Notes: generated by a model not told the origin, from the sequence alone. DNA of 20,334 nt from an uncultured Tissierellia bacterium (GCA_937923265.1 CALAJY010000009.1:1-20334), one strand, 5' to 3'. Positions 7,675-14,593 are shown, counted from the stretch's first letter. Made by a program: numbers and translations.

Positions 7675-9410
7675 GCTACCCTCCAGTCATTGGCTTGGGC
7701 ATAAAGGCCCTGCAGATAGGCATAACGCCCATTTTTTTCCATTAAAGCCCGGTGGCTACCGCGCTCGATAATATTACCTTCATCCACGACCAGAATTTCA
7801 TCCGCCTGGCGAATAGAAGAGAGCCGGTGGGCAATCATGATAACGGTTTTTCCCTTCATAAGATTGCTGAAGGCCTGCTGGATTTCATATTCATTTTCCG
7901 GGTCGGCTGCTGCCGAAGCTTCATCCAGAATGATGATGGGAGCATTTTTCAAGATGGCTCGGGCGATGGCGATGCGCTGGATCTCACCCCCGGACAGGTG
8001 GACGCCCTTGGAGCCGATCCGAGTCTTTTCTCGGTCAGGGAACTTGTCCAAAATATCTTCACAGCGTGCAAGCTTCATGGCTTCCATGACTTCATCCCAA
8101 GAAGCCGCCGGATTGCCGATTTTGACATTGTCGTAAATCGTGGTCTTAAAGAGCTTGGCATGTTGAAAGACCATGGCCAGCATCCGGGTTCGAGCAAATT
8201 CCGAATACTCCGACAGAGCCCTGCCACCAATGAGGATTTCCCCCTCCTGCGCCGGATAAAAGCCGGCAATGAGCTTAGCCAAGGTGGACTTGCCTCCGCC
8301 GGAAGAGCCGACCAAGGCGTAGGTCTTTCCCCCATCCAGATGAAAGCTCAAGTCATCTAAAACCTTGTCTTTTTCATAGGCAAAAGAGACATGCTTGAAG
8401 TCGATAGCACCATCCGCCGCTTGGTCAACGGAGCCGGAGGCCAGCTTGCCGGTCTGCATTTCCTGAATCAGGCTTTCGATCTTATCAATGGAGGATGAGG
8501 CCAAGTAGGAATGCATGCCCACATACATAATCTTCATGAAGGCCACGAAAATTATGTCGCAAAAGAGGACATAGAAGATGGCTTTGGTCAGGTAGAGTTC
8601 GGGATCTTCCCCCCGCGCCAGGAAAAAGAAAGCCAAGGGGATGAGCAAAAGGTAAACGGCGTTAAAAAAGGTTTGGAAGGTCACGTAGGGAACGCGGCAG
8701 GACATGCTGTAGGCCAACACCTTTTCTCCATAGCTAGCGATGGAATCATAAAAATTCTTCATGGACTTGACGTTGGCATTAAAGATCTTGACCACGCCCA
8801 TATTGCGAACATATTCCACAGCATGAGCTCCCATGGACTCCTGCGCCTGCATATATTCGCCCATGAAGGCGGATTCCCCCATCATCTTGCTGCCAATTAA
8901 GCCACCAACAACGATGGTCAAAACCATAAAAACGCAGAGCCGCCAGTCGATCATGCCGGCCAAGACAAGACCGAAGAGGGGGACAACGAAGGCTGCGGCC
9001 AAATCCGGCAAGAGATGGGCTACACTGGTGTGGGTTAAGGCTGTATTGTCATCCAGCATCTTGCGGATTTTCCCGGATGGATACTTGTCAAAAAAGGCCG
9101 AGGGGGCCTCCAAAAGGGCATCCATACCGGCTTTTTTTAAGTTTGCCTCCAGACGGAAGGCGATCCGATGGGTGGCCATACAACCGATAAAGTAGATTAC
9201 GGTGTAGGCCAGGGCACAAAGGCAAAGGATCGTGACCAAATGGCTCAGGCCCTCCAGGCCGGATGCGACCAAAATCTTTTTTAAAAATAAGTAAATCGCC
9301 TGGTACTCGGCAATGAGGGCAACAGAAGATCCGATAATAAGTAAAAAGGCCAGGATGAGAATGCCTCCCATGCCGGGCACGTAGGGTTTCATTTTTTTGT
9401 AAACGGACAT
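7671..9410 (-). CDS. ABC exporter half-transporter (first gene, A partner)
   Basis: The 579-residue protein has exporter-type helices in residues 15-305 and an ATPase domain from about 336: Walker A GSSGGGKST at 368-376, Q416, signature LSGGEIQR at 472-479, Walker B IIILDE at 492-497, H-loop His528. I chose ATG 9410 (MSVYKKMKPYVPG) because AAAGGAATTTTCT precedes it and homologous exporters start near a KKMKPY segment; an in-frame start at 9482 would place the putative operator inside the coding region. It follows tetR with an 85-base gap carrying the 16-bp inverted repeat O2 and a small AGGCT-N6-AGCCT hairpin in the leader. It couples to the next gene by ATGA overlap, so the two probably form a heterodimer. 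All catalytic residues are present. Confidence 0.93.
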   Translation of the reverse strand: MSVYKKMKPYVPGMGGILILAFLLIIGSSVALIAEYQAIYLFLKKILVASGLEGLSHLVTILCLCALAYTVIYFIGCMATHRIAFRLEANLKKAGMDALLEAPSAFFDKYPSGKIRKMLDDNTALTHTSVAHLLPDLAAAFVVPLFGLVLAGMIDWRLCVFMVLTIVVGGLIGSKMMGESAFMGEYMQAQESMGAHAVEYVRNMGVVKIFNANVKSMKNFYDSIASYGEKVLAYSMSCRVPYVTFQTFFNAVYLLLIPLAFFFLARGEDPELYLTKAIFYVLFCDIIFVAFMKIMYVGMHSYLASSSIDKIESLIQEMQTGKLASGSVDQAADGAIDFKHVSFAYEKDKVLDDLSFHLDGGKTYALVGSSGGGKSTLAKLIAGFYPAQEGEILIGGRALSEYSEFARTRMLAMVFQHAKLFKTTIYDNVKIGNPAASWDEVMEAMKLARCEDILDKFPDREKTRIGSKGVHLSGGEIQRIAIARAILKNAPIIILDEASAAADPENEYEIQQAFSNLMKGKTVIMIAHRLSSIRQADEILVVDEGNIIERGSHRALMEKNGRYAYLQGLYAQANDWRVA

Positions 9411-9464
9411 AGAAAATTCCTTTCTAATTAGGCTCAAATAAGCCTTCAAAAAAACGATTCGTTC

Positions 9465-9480
9465 GTTAGTATCAACTAAC
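9465..9480. promoter_or_regulatory. Putative TetR operator O2, between tetR and first ABC gene
   Basis: GTTAGTATCAACTAAC is a perfect inverted repeat with six-base arms (GTTAGT / ACTAAC) around ATCA. It starts 55 bases upstream of the chosen ABC start. It shares length and arm sequence with O1 (before tetR) and O3 (before the third ABC gene). I see no convincing -35 box for a separate promoter here, so the site may either block readthrough from tetR or control a weak promoter. Confidence 0.6.
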
Positions 9481-9495
9481 ACCGGGCGAAATTTT

Positions 9496-10092
9496 TTATG
9501 TAATCATCTTGCCTTCCCGCATATAGTCCAAAGCAAGCTTCATCATAGCCACAAAAAGCGGCCGATTTTTACGGAAGACTTCCCTGGCGCCTAAGATTTC
9601 TGATCCCAACATGATGGTGTTCATGAAATGGAGCAGGAGGTCGGAATAGAAATATTCCATACCTTTTTGCGATTCCGTTCCAAAACTTTCTTCAAACATG
9701 GACTGATTATCCTTCTTCAATTCCTGAAAAAGATCCCTCAGAGTCTGGTTTCTCTGGGAGGCCTGAAGATAGATAACATAAAGGCTCATGAGGTCGCTTT
9801 CATCCAAAACCTTATCCACCATCATATTGACTACACTTTCGTCGTCCCACGCCGAGGCTTGACCGACCGTCTGCTTTATGATGTTAATGCGGTAGGCGAT
9901 GCCTTCAATCATGAGGTCGTGGAGGATATCGGTGGTAGAGGCATAGTAGTGGTAGAAACCGCCCTTGGAAAGGGAGGTTTCTGCGATGATATCTTCCATG
10001 GTGGTTTTTTCAAAGCCTTTTTCTAGGAAGACAGATTTAGCCGCTTCCATAATTTCCTTTTTACGCTCACTTTTTGATTTAATCACTCGCAT
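9496..10092 (-). CDS. TetR/AcrR-family transcriptional regulator
   Basis: The product (198 residues from the chosen start) begins MRVIKSKSERKKEIMEAAKS and contains the TetR N-terminal helix-turn-helix: SVFLEKGFEKTTMEDI, then AETSLSKGGFYHYYAS, where SKGGFYHYY is the recognition helix pattern. The rest is the variable helical ligand-binding domain. ATG 10092 is preferred because GGAGG ends five bases before it; the ATG at 10104 lies within that ribosome binding site. As first gene ahead of four ABC exporters it probably represses itself and the transporters until a ligand, perhaps an exported substrate, binds. Three copies of a 16-bp inverted repeat in the right places support this. The family is certain; ligand and operator are inference. 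Confidence 0.93.
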   Translation of the reverse strand: MRVIKSKSERKKEIMEAAKSVFLEKGFEKTTMEDIIAETSLSKGGFYHYYASTTDILHDLMIEGIAYRINIIKQTVGQASAWDDESVVNMMVDKVLDESDLMSLYVIYLQASQRNQTLRDLFQELKKDNQSMFEESFGTESQKGMEYFYSDLLLHFMNTIMLGSEILGAREVFRKNRPLFVAMMKLALDYMREGKMIT

Positions 10093-10123
10093 CATTTCCT
10101 CCATCGACGGTACCGTCTATCAT

Positions 10124-10160
10124 GTTAATTAATGCTAACTCTTAGTTTCTCTCTTGTCAA
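10124..10160 (-). promoter_or_regulatory. tetR promoter with putative operator O1
   Basis: On the minus strand a perfect -35 TTGACA (10160-10155) is followed after 17 bases by TAGCAT (10137-10132) as -10. The inverted repeat GTTAGCATTAATTAAC (10139-10124) covers the -10 box, which fits autorepression. Between it and the ribosome binding site lies a 12-base perfect palindrome, GACGGTACCGTC, at 10106-10117, whose role is unknown. Confidence 0.65.
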
Positions 10161-10201
10161 CAGAATTGAGACTCTAATGCCAAAATAGCTATTTCACAGA
10201 C

Positions 10202-10399
10202 TCAAAAGCACAACGTTTGAATAAAGTCGTCCTCGTATTCCTTTAAAAAAGATCTGAATTCACCTTCTTATCAGCAAAGGCTTGTTTCAAGACTAGCCCC
10301 ACCGCAAGGGTCATCAAAGAATCATCCCTGTGGTCCGATTCCTCTGAAAAAAGAAGGAAATTCTTAGACTTGAAGGACTGAAATTAAAACTTCGATCCC
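10202..10399 (-). pseudogene. Deleted second copy of the ADP-ribosylglycohydrolase gene
   Basis: The sequence matches the two ends of the intact gene at 808-1665. The part 10202-10257 matches about 826-882 (the C-terminus, EYEDDFIQTLCF) and 10263-10399 matches about 1499-1636 (GSKF to AFADKK). About 615 bases between them are missing, including the middle histidine motif and GGDADT. It also has a stop where the intact gene has Glu (GSKF*FQ), several substitutions, no start region, and a frameshift at the deletion point. It is dead. Its importance is its position: both copies point the same way and enclose the whole TetR-ABC cluster. Confidence 0.9.
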
Positions 10400-10544
10400 T
10401 TACCGTTAAGCCCGGAGCATCAATATTCACGCTGCTGTTACTGTTTCGGATGAAATCAGCAATCTGATCTTCCATGTGAAGCTTCCCGATAAGCGCATTC
10501 AGCTACTTCGTCCCAAAGATCTAATCCTGAATAAAAGTCCACAT
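10400..10544 (-). pseudogene. Start of an arsenic-operon permease gene, broken
   Basis: ATG 10544 overlaps the stop of the ACR3 fragment as TAATG. The frame reads MWTFIQD, a stop, IFGTK, a stop, then LNALIGKL, and continues open as HMEDQIADFIRNSNSSVNID towards 10400. The opening resembles the start of the membrane permease (DUF318/ArsP type) often placed after ACR3 in Bacillota arsenic operons, and a second copy of the same start, MWNFIQDQIPG, lies at 19676-19717 after another ACR3 fragment. Two nonsense codons within 13 codons and the loss of all later sequence make it a remnant. I do not recognise the HMEDQIAD segment. Confidence 0.5.
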
Positions 10545-10892
10545 TATGCAAAACTCGCTTTCGTTTTATTCGCTATTCGCACAAGCAGAAGCATGACCGG
10601 AACCTCCGTTAAAACGCCTACTGTGGTTGCGAGAGCTGCAGGACTTGCCGTGCCAAATAGCGCAATCGCCACAGCTACCGCAGGTTCATAAAAATTTGAT
10701 GCACCGATCATCCCGGCAGGAGCCGCAATATCATGCGGTAATGTTAGCAGCTTGCTCCATAAGCGATAAAGAAAATCAAAAAAGTCTGAACGGTTAACGG
10801 CACTGCGATCAAAACAATATGAAGCGGATTAGACAGAATCGTTTCTGCCTGTGAACTGAAGATAATAACCAACGTCAACAGCAGCCCTATTT
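10544..10892 (-). pseudogene. ACR3-type arsenite efflux permease, C-terminal fragment with frameshift
   Basis: The minus strand reads GLLLTLVIIFSSQAETILSN onwards to FIAYGA, then after a one-base deletion near 10757 continues in another frame as KLLTLPHDIAAPAGMIGASN and VGVLTEVPVMLLLVRIANKT, ending in TAA at 10544. ACR3 transporters export arsenite across the cytoplasmic membrane. The GASNF..AVAVAI..FG and VGVL.EVPVML segments are typical of their last helices. The N-terminal half, with the APCTAM helix, is missing; 10893-11088 shows no clear continuation. Broken, but the family is clear. Two further ACR3 pieces lie at the right edge of the window. Confidence 0.85.
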
Positions 10893-11088
10893 GAGAGCAG
10901 ATGCAATAAATTTCAGATGCTCGATATCTGGCAACTCCCGATTCGTTTCTCGTTTTGCTACAGCAGCACGAGACAAAAGCTTAATATAGCTTCAGTTACA
11001 CTTTTGATTACAGTCGATAAACCTCTAGTTTCTTGCATTTGTTTCTGTTATAAACGAAACAAATTAAAAATTCACCTGTTTATTTTGA

Positions 11089-11117
11089 TTGACAACGTAT
11101 ACCGTTTGTATCATAAT
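11089..11117 (+). promoter_or_regulatory. Promoter of the toxin-antitoxin operon
   Basis: TTGACA (11089-11094), a 17-base spacer and CATAAT (11112-11117) form a near-consensus sigma-70-type promoter 26 bases before the antitoxin start. The spacer and its edge contain the inverted repeat ATAC-CGTTT-GTAT, a plausible operator for the ribbon-helix-helix antitoxin, since such operons are normally self-repressed. The operator is inference. Confidence 0.7.
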
Positions 11118-11142
11118 CGTCTTGAAACAGGGGGGTGATACC

Positions 11143-11418
11143 ATGGCTACAAGTCCTACTCAAATTCGTATTGATAGTAATGTCAAAGCAGAAGCAAATG
11201 AACTGTTTAGAGAACTCGGCATCGATATGTCAAGTGCCGTGAATATCTTCTTACGCCAGTGTGTTTTGCACGGAGGTCTTCCCTTTAAAGTAGAAATTCC
11301 AAAGTTTAATACCGAAACGTTAGCGGCAATGGAAGAAGGAAGAAGAATTTCCAAAGACCCCAACGTACCATCCTATTCTTCTATGGAAGACCTTAAGAAA
11401 GCGCTTTTATCTGACTGA
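11143..11418 (+). CDS. RelB/DinJ-family antitoxin
   Basis: The 91-residue product begins MATSPTQIRIDSNVKAEANE, a ribbon-helix-helix start (strand IRID followed by two helices, LFRELGIDMSSAVNIFLRQC), the DNA-binding and dimerisation part of RelB/DinJ antitoxins. The C-terminal half (FNTETLAAMEEGRR and PSYSSMEDLKKALLSD) would wrap the toxin. ATG 11143 is chosen because GGGGGTGAT ends three to four bases before it and because the conserved part starts there; an upstream in-frame start at 11089 lies inside the promoter. The stop overlaps the toxin start by one base (TGATG), the usual coupled arrangement. It is one of the few intact plus-strand operons and sits amid broken genes, as expected of an addictive module. 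Confidence 0.93.
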   Translation: MATSPTQIRIDSNVKAEANELFRELGIDMSSAVNIFLRQCVLHGGLPFKVEIPKFNTETLAAMEEGRRISKDPNVPSYSSMEDLKKALLSD

Positions 11419-11696
11419 TGTACAACGTTAAATTCACAAACGCTTATAAGAAAAGCTATAAGCGTATGGTTAAACGAGGAATCGATCTTTCTCTTTTAGA
11501 TGAAGTAGTAGATAACCTACGACAAGGGGTTGCGCTTGAACCTAAATACAAAGACCATGTACTCAAAGGAAAATTCAACGGTTTTCACGAATGTCACATC
11601 AAACCAGACTGGCTACTTGTTTACCTAATAGAGGACGATATTCTCACCCTCACTCTTATCGATACTGGTAGTCACTCAGACCTATTTGGTATGTAA
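11418..11696 (+). CDS. YafQ-family mRNA interferase toxin
   Basis: The 92-residue protein has the RelE/YafQ fold signature: an N-terminal helical hairpin (TNAYKKSYKRMVKRGID), PKYKDHVLKGKFNGFHECHI, then PDWLLVYLIEDD and a final LIDTGSHSDLFGM. Candidate active-site residues match the YafQ pattern: His47, His60, Asp64, His86 and Phe90. YafQ toxins cleave mRNA within the ribosome. All key residues are present, so the toxin should be active when the antitoxin is degraded. It is translationally coupled to the antitoxin by a TGATG overlap. The stretch 11697-11787 after it holds no recognisable gene. The family call is strong. Confidence 0.93.
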   Translation: MYNVKFTNAYKKSYKRMVKRGIDLSLLDEVVDNLRQGVALEPKYKDHVLKGKFNGFHECHIKPDWLLVYLIEDDILTLTLIDTGSHSDLFGM

Positions 11697-11787
11697 GCGT
11701 AAAAATGTACGAAAAGTTGTTCTACACAATCGTCTTTTGCTTAAATCCATTTCGTGAATTGGAGTGATCAGACGTTTCATAATATGA

Positions 11788-11831
11788 ACTGCCCCCTAAA
11801 GTTGGATTTTTGTCCAACTTTAGGGGGCAGT
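11788..11831. terminator. Perfect 19-bp inverted repeat, bidirectional terminator or IS end
   Basis: Arms at 11788-11806 and 11813-11831 (ACTGCCCCCTAAAGTTGGA and its exact complement) enclose TTTTTG. It lies between two convergent genes (toxin on plus, membrane protein on minus), where a shared terminator is expected, but there is no T run after either arm. The arm sequence resembles IS3-family terminal repeats (CTGCCCCCTAAAGTT-like), so it may be two insertion-sequence ends left after loss of the interior. Confidence 0.55.
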
Positions 11832-11879
11832 CTACTACCGCCTTAATTATTTACACATAACGTATTTAGATTTAGATTT

Positions 11880-12464
11880 CTATTTCATAGAAACTTGATC
11901 CTTGCTAAGCTCTACAGACTGGGATTTGTTGTAGTTATCTCCCATTTTCTTTAATTCCATATGTAATACACAAGCAAATACTATCTCAATAATACATGCC
12001 GCAACAGCAACCGTTGTGCCGTTTAATGCACATCCTAAAATCAAGGAAATCATCGGAATGGAAATTGCAGCAACTGTATATCCCTTTGATTGATACAACC
12101 ATGAATAGGGAAATAAATGTGCTCCAAACACCATAGCGTATACCATAATCATCTTTTCCGGAACCGCACTAAACACCCACATAACGATTAATAAATAAAT
12201 CATTTGATTTAAGGTGAAAATGAAGCCTAATTGTCCAAGTGGATTTTGTTTTGAAAAGATATCCACCTTTATAAGTTTACCAATGAGCCAAGCCAGCGGT
12301 AATAATGGGCATGAACAGCAAAATACCAATAAATTTTTCATATTCATATTGATATCTAAAATTGACACTAGTACTATCAGAAGCCATATAATCACCGATG
12401 CCATGATAAATGGTAATCCTTTTTTCTGCTGAATTGCAATTTCTTTTCTTAATTCATCCACCAT
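11880..12464 (-). CDS. Six-helix integral membrane protein (DUF7010-like)
   Basis: The 194-residue protein starts MVDELRKEIAIQQKKGLPFI and contains about six hydrophobic segments (roughly residues 18-36, 42-62, 82-100, 104-118, 130-148, 150-170), separated by short loops such as IGKLIKVDIFSKQNPLG and SWLYQSKGY, then a polar C-terminal tail. AAGGAGAAA immediately before the ATG is a good ribosome binding site. It resembles a conserved membrane family that I recall as DUF7010, with no known function; I am only moderately sure of that name. It looks intact. No catalytic motif is visible. It is followed by the inverted repeat at 11788-11831. Confidence 0.75.
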   Translation of the reverse strand: MVDELRKEIAIQQKKGLPFIMASVIIWLLIVLVSILDINMNMKNLLVFCCSCPLLPLAWLIGKLIKVDIFSKQNPLGQLGFIFTLNQMIYLLIVMWVFSAVPEKMIMVYAMVFGAHLFPYSWLYQSKGYTVAAISIPMISLILGCALNGTTVAVAACIIEIVFACVLHMELKKMGDNYNKSQSVELSKDQVSMK

Positions 12465-12490
12465 TTTCTCCTTCAGAAATTAAAATTTGT

Positions 12491-12672
12491 CTACACCGCC
12501 TTAATATTATAATTTATCAATTCAATAAACGCTATCACAGTCGCTCCTATCATCGGAAGCCCATAGGGACTAAATAGGAAACTGATAACCAAGCCAGATA
12601 TACCTATTCCAACTTCTCCTTGAATAAAAGAAGCTAACGTCCCAAATATGCAGAACATCATAACGGTCAACA
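12491..12672 (-). pseudogene. C-terminal fragment of a conjugation-associated membrane protein (CD1845-like)
   Basis: The minus strand ends with VMMFCIFGTLASFIQGEVGI and then SGLVISFLFSPYGLPMIGAT, AFIELINYNIKAV and a TAG stop. The pattern of two hydrophobic helices with SPYGLPM and a final IE.(L)N..IK is that of the small CD1845-type proteins carried by clostridial conjugative transposons. Only the last 60 or so residues remain, and they are joined at about 12660-12672 to an unrelated AlbA-type fragment. It is therefore a footprint of an integrated conjugative element. The family name is from memory; moderate confidence. Confidence 0.5.
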
Positions 12673-12925
12673 TTGAACACTCTGAAAATAGCGTCTGTCT
12701 TATGCTGAGGTAACACGGACATGATACGGTTATCTGTTCCGAAAAGCAGAATTGCCGCAAGTGTAATACCCTCTTTGTTCGTTTCCGGATCTTCAAGTAT
12801 AAGCCCGCAGCTTCTGAGCATTGCTTCATCCGTCATGTCAACCCACGGATGGTGCTCGTTATTTACCCGCGTCATTCTCCTTGCCCGATCCATCAGGTCG
12901 TGGCGAAGGCTGGAAACCGGGATGG
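12660..12925 (-). pseudogene. AlbA_2/RecG-like DNA-binding regulator, internal fragment
   Basis: The frame reads DLMDRARRMTRVNNEHHPWV, then MTDEAMLRSCGLILEDPETN, KEGITLAAILLFGTDNRIMS and DAIFRVFNVDRYDV. This is the middle of AlbA_2-domain ATP-binding regulators (often annotated as RecG-like or transcriptional regulators), where EGITLAAILLFG and FRV.N.DRY are conserved. The N-terminal AlbA domain and the C-terminal ATPase-like part are both missing; the frame runs into the CD1845-like fragment. The ATG at 12893 is internal to the original gene, so this should not be read as a complete gene. Just to its right, 12921-12936 repeats a 16-base sequence found after the recombinase gene at 17125. Confidence 0.75.
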
Positions 12926-12964
12926 CAGTGTGGGAGACTTGATCTGTCTATACAAGCGGGACGG

Positions 12965-13399
12965 TCATTTTGCTTTCGCTTCAGCATATCTATCTTTGCC
13001 CCACCAATTTGGAATGAGCTCCTTCAACGTGACAGTCTTCCGCTGTTCAAAGTCCTCCATAATCTCCATTTTTTCATTTTCTTCATTCAATTGATAAAAG
13101 AACTCTCTACACGCTCCACAAGGCATACCGCTTCCCGTGCCATAAGGTGCCTTGTCGCGGAATGCGATCAGGCGCTTCACCTTCGTCTGTCCGCTATTCA
13201 CATACATATTAAGAGCGGCCACGCGTTCTGCGCACAAATTAAGAACCCCACTGCAGCTCTCAATGCAGAAACCCGTGAAAATTTCTCCGTTTTCAGCTTC
13301 TGTTGCACATACAACATGATGTGCGTAAACGAATGGAGAAACTTCCTCCGGATGAAATTGTGCCTTCGCCTTTTCATACATTGTATCCCAAATATCCAT
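12965..13399 (-). CDS. Cytidine deaminase-family protein
   Basis: The 144-residue protein contains both parts of the zinc site of the cytidine deaminase fold: CAERVA at residues 56-61 (Cys56 zinc ligand, Glu58 proton shuttle) and PCGACREFF at 93-101 (Cys94 and Cys97). It would deaminate cytidine or a related base or nucleoside in the cytosol. ATG 13399 (MDIWDTMYEKAKAQF) is chosen because AGGAGAAAAGGG precedes it and because it is where related proteins start; the open frame continues upstream to 13495 without support. The gene looks intact. The product ends with a conserved-looking LIPNWWG segment. It stands alone between the AlbA fragment and att-like repeat B. Some relatives act on the nucleoside antibiotic blasticidin S, so resistance is possible but untested. 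Confidence 0.88.
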   Translation of the reverse strand: MDIWDTMYEKAKAQFHPEEVSPFVYAHHVVCATEAENGEIFTGFCIESCSGVLNLCAERVAALNMYVNSGQTKVKRLIAFRDKAPYGTGSGMPCGACREFFYQLNEENEKMEIMEDFEQRKTVTLKELIPNWWGKDRYAEAKAK

Positions 13400-13690
13400 A
13401 TATCCCTTTTCTCCTAAAATACCTGAATTTATCGCATAGGCCTTCCTTTTTGCATATACTCCAGTTTCATCATGATCTTTCCTGCCGAAAACCATTATCC
13501 GAATTAGACATCTATCTCACAGCCACAACTACCCCAACATCTAACTCGGCAACTCAACTCTCACACTTTTTGACCTGATCTGCCCTTGGATAAGTTACCG
13601 AGAAGCGTTCGTCATGCCCGATGCTGAATTTGCCCGATTTCCCGAAAACCGCAGTATACTTAAGCTTTCGCGACTATTTCCCCTCGACCT

Positions 13691-13808
13691 TTGACATCAA
13701 TACGACACTCTCCACGTATATCAAGGCTGCCCCGATGATAACGATACGTCAAGAAGATAGTCTGCATGCTCCTTGCAGGATGGAAGTTTGCAAAAGAAAT
13801 GATGTCGG
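13691..13808 (-). repeat. att-like repeat B, distal end of island 1
   Basis: The minus strand reads YVESVVLMSKV over 13691-13718 (core TACGTGGAGAGTGTCGTATT). The right flank 13721-13808 matches copies A and C, and the left flank (13631-13655, with TTTCCCGAAAACC) resembles that of copy C. The intergenic stretch 13496-13857 holds this repeat and nothing else I recognise. Confidence 0.6.
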
Positions 13809-13857
13809 AGAATGTAGATCCGAGTCTTCCGTAAAGCCATTCAAAATTTGAATTTGT

Positions 13858-14118
13858 CTATTTCTTATAATTCATCCCTGCAATCATACCCAACAGCATC
13901 CCAATAGACATACCAATAGCCAAATTATCTTTGCCTAATGATATGCCAACAGCTGTTCCCAGACACATTCCGATAGCCATACCTTCAGACATGTAATTTT
14001 CTGCTTTTTGTTCCTCTTTTTTGTAAGTATTCTTTGATTTTTTCTTAGCAAGATTTATTGCGCAAATTGCAAGCAAACTTACTAATATTACCGGTAATAC
14101 TATTCTTATGATTTCCAA
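13858..14118 (-). CDS. Small glycine-rich membrane protein
   Basis: The 86-residue product starts at TTG 14118, nine bases after GGAGGAGG, one of the strongest ribosome binding sites in the window. It has an N-terminal membrane helix (IIRIVLPVILVSLLAICAI), a lysine-rich middle (KKKSKNTYKKEEQK) and a C-terminal half with repeated glycine-methionine units (MAIGMCLGTAVGISLG and LAIGMSIGMLLGMIAGM) that look like two membrane-inserting glycine zippers. I do not recognise a named family. It is the last gene of the minus-strand run in island 1. Small hydrophobic GxxxG proteins include bacteriocin-like and holin-like peptides, but nothing here proves such a role. Confidence 0.65.
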   Translation of the reverse strand: MEIIRIVLPVILVSLLAICAINLAKKKSKNTYKKEEQKAENYMSEGMAIGMCLGTAVGISLGKDNLAIGMSIGMLLGMIAGMNYKK

Positions 14119-14144
14119 GATATATCCTCCTCCAAATTCTAAAT

Positions 14145-14582
14145 TTATCGTTCCGACATATACTTTTGTATTTCGTCAGCCGTTAATCTTCTTGCCTGCG
14201 TATTGAGATACTCCTTGTATTCTTACGCTCTGAATATAGGAGCCATTCCTTCGCAGCGTTTACCTTTATTCTTTTTTAAGTAGTCCCGCAGGTCTTCCTG
14301 ATCAGCGAAAATCTTATATGAGACTCTGTCGCTTTCACTTTTCAGCTCATAAATACCGCATGATTTTTTGGCCATGTAATCCGCAGTTCTTAAATACAAA
14401 TTTGCGATTTCCAACGATTTGAACGGAAAATTCCATCTTTGCAGTCCTCGCTTGGAATCCCGCTCAATACAGATGCAACGTCCGCCGGTACCGCAAATAT
14501 GCTGTGTATGGTTTTCCAGGCAATCTGACGGGTTTAATAAATAAGTTACCCTACTGTCCGTTGAATAGCATTCTTCGCACAT
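14145..14582 (-). pseudogene. Zinc-ribbon-like protein interrupted by a stop codon
   Basis: From ATG 14582 (after GAGGGAGACAAAG) the product begins MCEECYSTDSRVTYLLNPSD and contains CGTGGRCICIERD, a probable zinc ribbon, then RWNFPFKSLEIANLYLRTAD and ..KIFADQEDLRDYLKKNKGKRCE. The frame stops at TAA 14223-14225, directly after APIFRA, but continues without shift as EYKEYLNTQARRLTADEIQK to a second stop at 14145. That extension looks like a genuine C-terminus, so I read the first stop as a nonsense mutation in a roughly 145-residue gene. An ATG at 14597 overlaps the preceding stop but lacks a separate ribosome binding site. The fourth expected cysteine of the ribbon appears as Gly. I cannot name the function. 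Confidence 0.65.
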
Positions 14583-14593
14583 CTTTGTCTCCC

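Noticed and set aside
7752..8360. Plus-strand open frame of 202 codons inside the first ABC gene
   Set aside because: It is antisense to the conserved ATPase motifs, has no ribosome binding site and no protein-like pattern.
2232..9410. Siderophore (Ybt/Irt-like) exporter-importer assignment for the ABC array
   Set aside because: Paired half-transporters are suggestive, but there is no siderophore-binding domain, no biosynthesis gene and no Fur-like site. Substrate left open.
9411..9482. Upstream start of the first ABC gene at 9482
   Set aside because: It would put the O2 inverted repeat in the coding region and has no ribosome binding site. ATG 9410 has a good one.
12491..12829. 112-codon minus-strand frame as one gene
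   Set aside because: Only the last ~60 codons look like protein. The first part is the AlbA fragment read in a wrong frame.
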